A stretch of 7,871 nt of DNA. Source: Nitrospirota bacterium. Its GTDB lineage: Bacteria; Nitrospirota; Thermodesulfovibrionia; UBA6902. How positions within the stretch are numbered: position 1 is the first letter of the stretch; each line of letters opens with the position of its first letter. Position numbers and translations under genes: made by a program. Positions 6,239-7,871 of the stretch are shown here, in pieces. Below the pieces are notes generated by a model. That model saw only the letters and a list, made by a program, of their open reading frames with translations. It was not told where the DNA came from and did not search any database. The DNA lies in NCBI GenBank assembly GCA_015491705.1, contig WFVK01000259.1, forward strand, positions 1 to 7,871, read 5' to 3'.

Positions 6239-7713
6239 GTTACGTTCTTTATCTTGCTATCCGTCCAGTGCCTGATAGGACGCATTGCTACAAGATCATC
6301 ATCCTTACTGAGCCGGAACCGGTTTTCTATTTGCCAACGGTCAAGACTGGCCTCCACAATCTCAGACGTAGTCCAGTCCGTATTATCAGTGATGATTATA
6401 TTCTTCCCGAATATTGCCCGTCTCTGCTGTACTTTGACAACGTCTTTACGGAAACTCATGGACAAGCCATCGGATGTCTGTGAAAATTCCAGAGTATATA
6501 AGTCGCCTGGCACGTGGAAACGCTCGCAAAGCCGGTGATATCGTTCCCTTATTGCCTCTGGATTGCGCCAATGCGGCGCCTTTTCCCTGACCTTCAAACG
6601 CATGGCAAGCAGTTCCCGGCGAATTGCCTCCAGCTTGCTATCCAAAGTGTAAGCCTGCCTGCGGGCTGTAGCGGGATTATACGTCACCACAACGGCCCGT
6701 TCCTTGCCCCAGTATTGTCCCTTCGTGCGATAGACCAAAATACGCTCTTCAGGTTTGCCCTCCTTAACCAACAGCCTGTTTTTCTTCGTGTCCGCCGGCT
6801 CAAAATACTCAAGACTCGTTGCAGCAAGGTCATGGGCAAAATAAGTGGAGTAGGCCGTTATAAAGTGTATTCGGGAATGCTCATCAATCCATGCATAATT
6901 GCCCTCTGCGTTCATTCCTTTATCTATTACAACCGTAAGACGTTCCTTTGTTTTATCCAGACCACATACAATGCCGAACATCTCATCCATGACGGCTTCA
7001 AACTGGCGGCTGTCATGAAGATTTCCAAGATAGACACAGTAGTACAAGAGCAACCGGCTGCCACGGGCAACCAATAGCCCCAAACCAATTTGACGAAGCT
7101 GATGCCGTCCGGCTTTATTCTTGCCCCGCCGGGCGAGTTCCGACCGTGTATGGCTGGCTATAAGGGTGTAATAATTGGTTGTATCAAACAGAAGACAGTC
7201 TGAATCCGGGGATTCAAGCTCCCACAGCCGCTCAAAAAACCTGCGGGCTATTTCCCCAAGTGACTCCTCGGATACCCGATCCCATTTCTCCCAATACCGC
7301 TGACTGGTGAGTTCGTTAATGTCCACTGGTCGAATATGTTGTATAGCTGTACCTTCATACCACTTTGTCATCTTATTCTTGCTGACTGATTCGCTCATTC
7401 TATTCCATACACAGTAAAGGAAATATTCCCCTACTGATGGGCCTGTCTCACGCTTGCCTTTGGGGATGATTTCATCAATCATTCCGGCTAAATCAATATC
7501 ACGGTCAATTTGTTGAGCAAGCCATAATGCACCAAATTCCTCTACTCTGAGCTTAACAGCCCCTTGTCCTTGTCCGGAAGCCAAGCCGGCGGTACGTTCG
7601 GGTGAACCGATATATACCTGGGAGATAACCTTTGGCTTGCCGGCAACGCGTGCAATTTCGCGGACATAGAGGTAGGGTCTTCCTTTTTTCTTCTTGATAT
7701 GGAAATGTGCCAT
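6202..7713 (-). pseudogene. IS1634-like (IS4 group) DDE transposase, C-terminally truncated
   Basis: A 503-codon frame for a cut-and-paste type transposase. The N-terminus (MAHFHIKKKKGRPYLYVREIAR) and overall order match IS1634-type enzymes. Catalytic residues appear intact: D177 in LLFDTTNYYT, D264 in VVIDKGMN, and E463 in DRWQIENRFRLSK. The last fits the IS4-group Y-2-R-3-E-6-K signature as S456/R459/E463/K470, with Ser replacing Tyr. Family likeness runs through MRPIRHWTDSKIKN (to residue 490, position 6244) and then stops. The last 13 residues (VTETDTSLPGKKN) are unlike the hydrophobic helix and further C-terminal residues normally found after this motif. The 3' end therefore looks deleted and read into foreign DNA, so activity is doubtful. 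No ribosome site precedes the ATG. Arginine codons are mainly CGN, against AGG in the operon, consistent with transfer. Confidence 0.85.
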
Positions 7714-7774
7714 GCATTAAGTATACATAGTAGGGTCTCCCATTAAAAGGCCCTTTGTCAAGCAAAAAAGACCC
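6244..7774 (-). mobile_element. Remnant of an IS1634-like insertion sequence
   Basis: The element comprises the transposase and its leader. The 3' end (left on this map) is missing: recognisable transposase sequence stops at 6244 and I find no inverted match to the right-hand flank near there. The right boundary is a guess. The leader has candidate end features: TTGACA on the - strand (7761-7756), and GGGTCT (7733-7738) facing AGACCC (7769-7774). No target duplication can be seen, as expected if one end is lost. Confidence 0.55.
7720..7761 (-). promoter_or_regulatory. Weak candidate promoter of the transposase
   Basis: A perfect TTGACA lies at 7761-7756 on the - strand. Possible -10 boxes are TACTAT (7732-7727, spacer 23) and TATACT (7725-7720). 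Neither is at 17 bases from TTGACA; TATACT is 17 bases from a poor TTTTAA (7748-7743). The non-ideal spacing would fit low transposase expression, but the assignment is uncertain. Confidence 0.25.
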
Positions 7775-7844
7775 CTGCAAGAAACTTTTCAAACAACTCT
7801 GCGGCAGTATCGCAGAGTTGTTTCCTTTCCTTTTCTTTTACCAT
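7758..7844 (-). pseudogene. 28-codon frame resembling the N-terminus of a TetR-type regulator
   Basis: An ATG at 7844, with an in-frame stop 21 bases upstream, opens a 28-residue frame ending at TGA 7760-7758. It begins MVKEKERKQLCDTAAELFEKF. That is close to the first helix of TetR/AcrR repressors (usual form: R-x-x-IL-D-A-A-x-ELF-x-x-x-G), and then runs into LAGVFFA at the likely edge of the insertion sequence. I infer an IS inserted shortly after the start of a regulator gene. The ribosome site is poor (GGA at 7857-7855), and a perfect inverted repeat covers codons 8-18, so chance is a real alternative. Confidence 0.25.
7791..7823. repeat. Perfect 13-bp inverted repeat with 7-base loop
   Basis: AAACAACTCTGCG (7791-7803) and CGCAGAGTTGTTT (7811-7823) are exact reverse complements around GCAGTAT. 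On the + strand a pyrimidine-rich tract (7821-7840, mostly T with CC interruptions) follows, so it could terminate + strand transcription. On the - strand it lies upstream of the transposase and could block read-through into it. It could also belong to the end of the insertion sequence. Confidence 0.6.
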
Positions 7845-7871
7845 TACGGTTATATCCGTTTCTTATTTTGC

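Noticed and set aside
6035..6538. 167-codon + strand frame spanning the barrel gene and the transposase 3' end
   Set aside because: It crosses two real - strand genes and a rearrangement junction, with no ribosome site or recognisable domain.
6514..7077. 187-codon + strand frame inside the transposase region
   Set aside because: It lies antisense to the transposase, which has clear family motifs; the translation looks random.
1..7871. CRISPR array, tRNA or rRNA
   Set aside because: No regularly spaced direct repeats, cloverleaf-like sequence or rRNA-like stretch was seen on either strand.

Overview
The window looks like chromosomal DNA from a Gram-negative bacterium with moderate GC content. 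Two things point to an outer membrane: a signal-peptide protein with a C-terminal phenylalanine and beta-barrel-like strands, and an ABC system with large periplasmic partners. Arginine codons in the ABC genes are mostly AGG. Together with the gene set, this would fit Nitrospirota or Desulfobacterota-like lineages, but no marker gene is present, so the placement is a guess.

Layout, left to right. (1) Positions 1-187 hold the 3' end of an Arg/Tyr/Cys-rich reading frame with no acidic residues and three copies of a 15-residue motif, followed by a strong intrinsic terminator (219-253). (2) A good sigma-70-type promoter (TTGAAA-17-TAGAAT, 383-411) opens a tight four-gene operon on the + strand. 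It encodes a GldA-like ABC ATPase (454-1389), a GldF-like ABC-2 permease (1391-2095), a GldG-type auxiliary protein (2105-4294) and a DUF4340 protein (4323-5294). ATPase and permease would form the pump. The other two are anchored at the inner membrane and project into the periplasm. The substrate is unknown. (3) A convergent gene on the - strand (6124-5312) encodes a secreted, probably outer-membrane beta-barrel protein and starts at TTG. The two convergent genes share an imperfect hairpin. (4) Positions 6202-7713 (-) carry an IS1634-like (IS4 group) DDE transposase that keeps its catalytic residues but has lost its C-terminal end. The join lies next to a short frame that resembles an N6-adenine methyltransferase recognition domain. 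(5) The right edge (7714-7871) holds the transposase leader, a perfect 13-bp inverted repeat and a 28-codon frame resembling the start of a TetR-type regulator.

The left two thirds reads as an intact envelope operon. The right third is a rearranged scar of mobile DNA and gene fragments. The features most worth follow-up are the Arg/Tyr repeat protein at the left edge, the Gld-like/DUF4340 operon of unknown substrate, and the fragment junction around 6143-6244.
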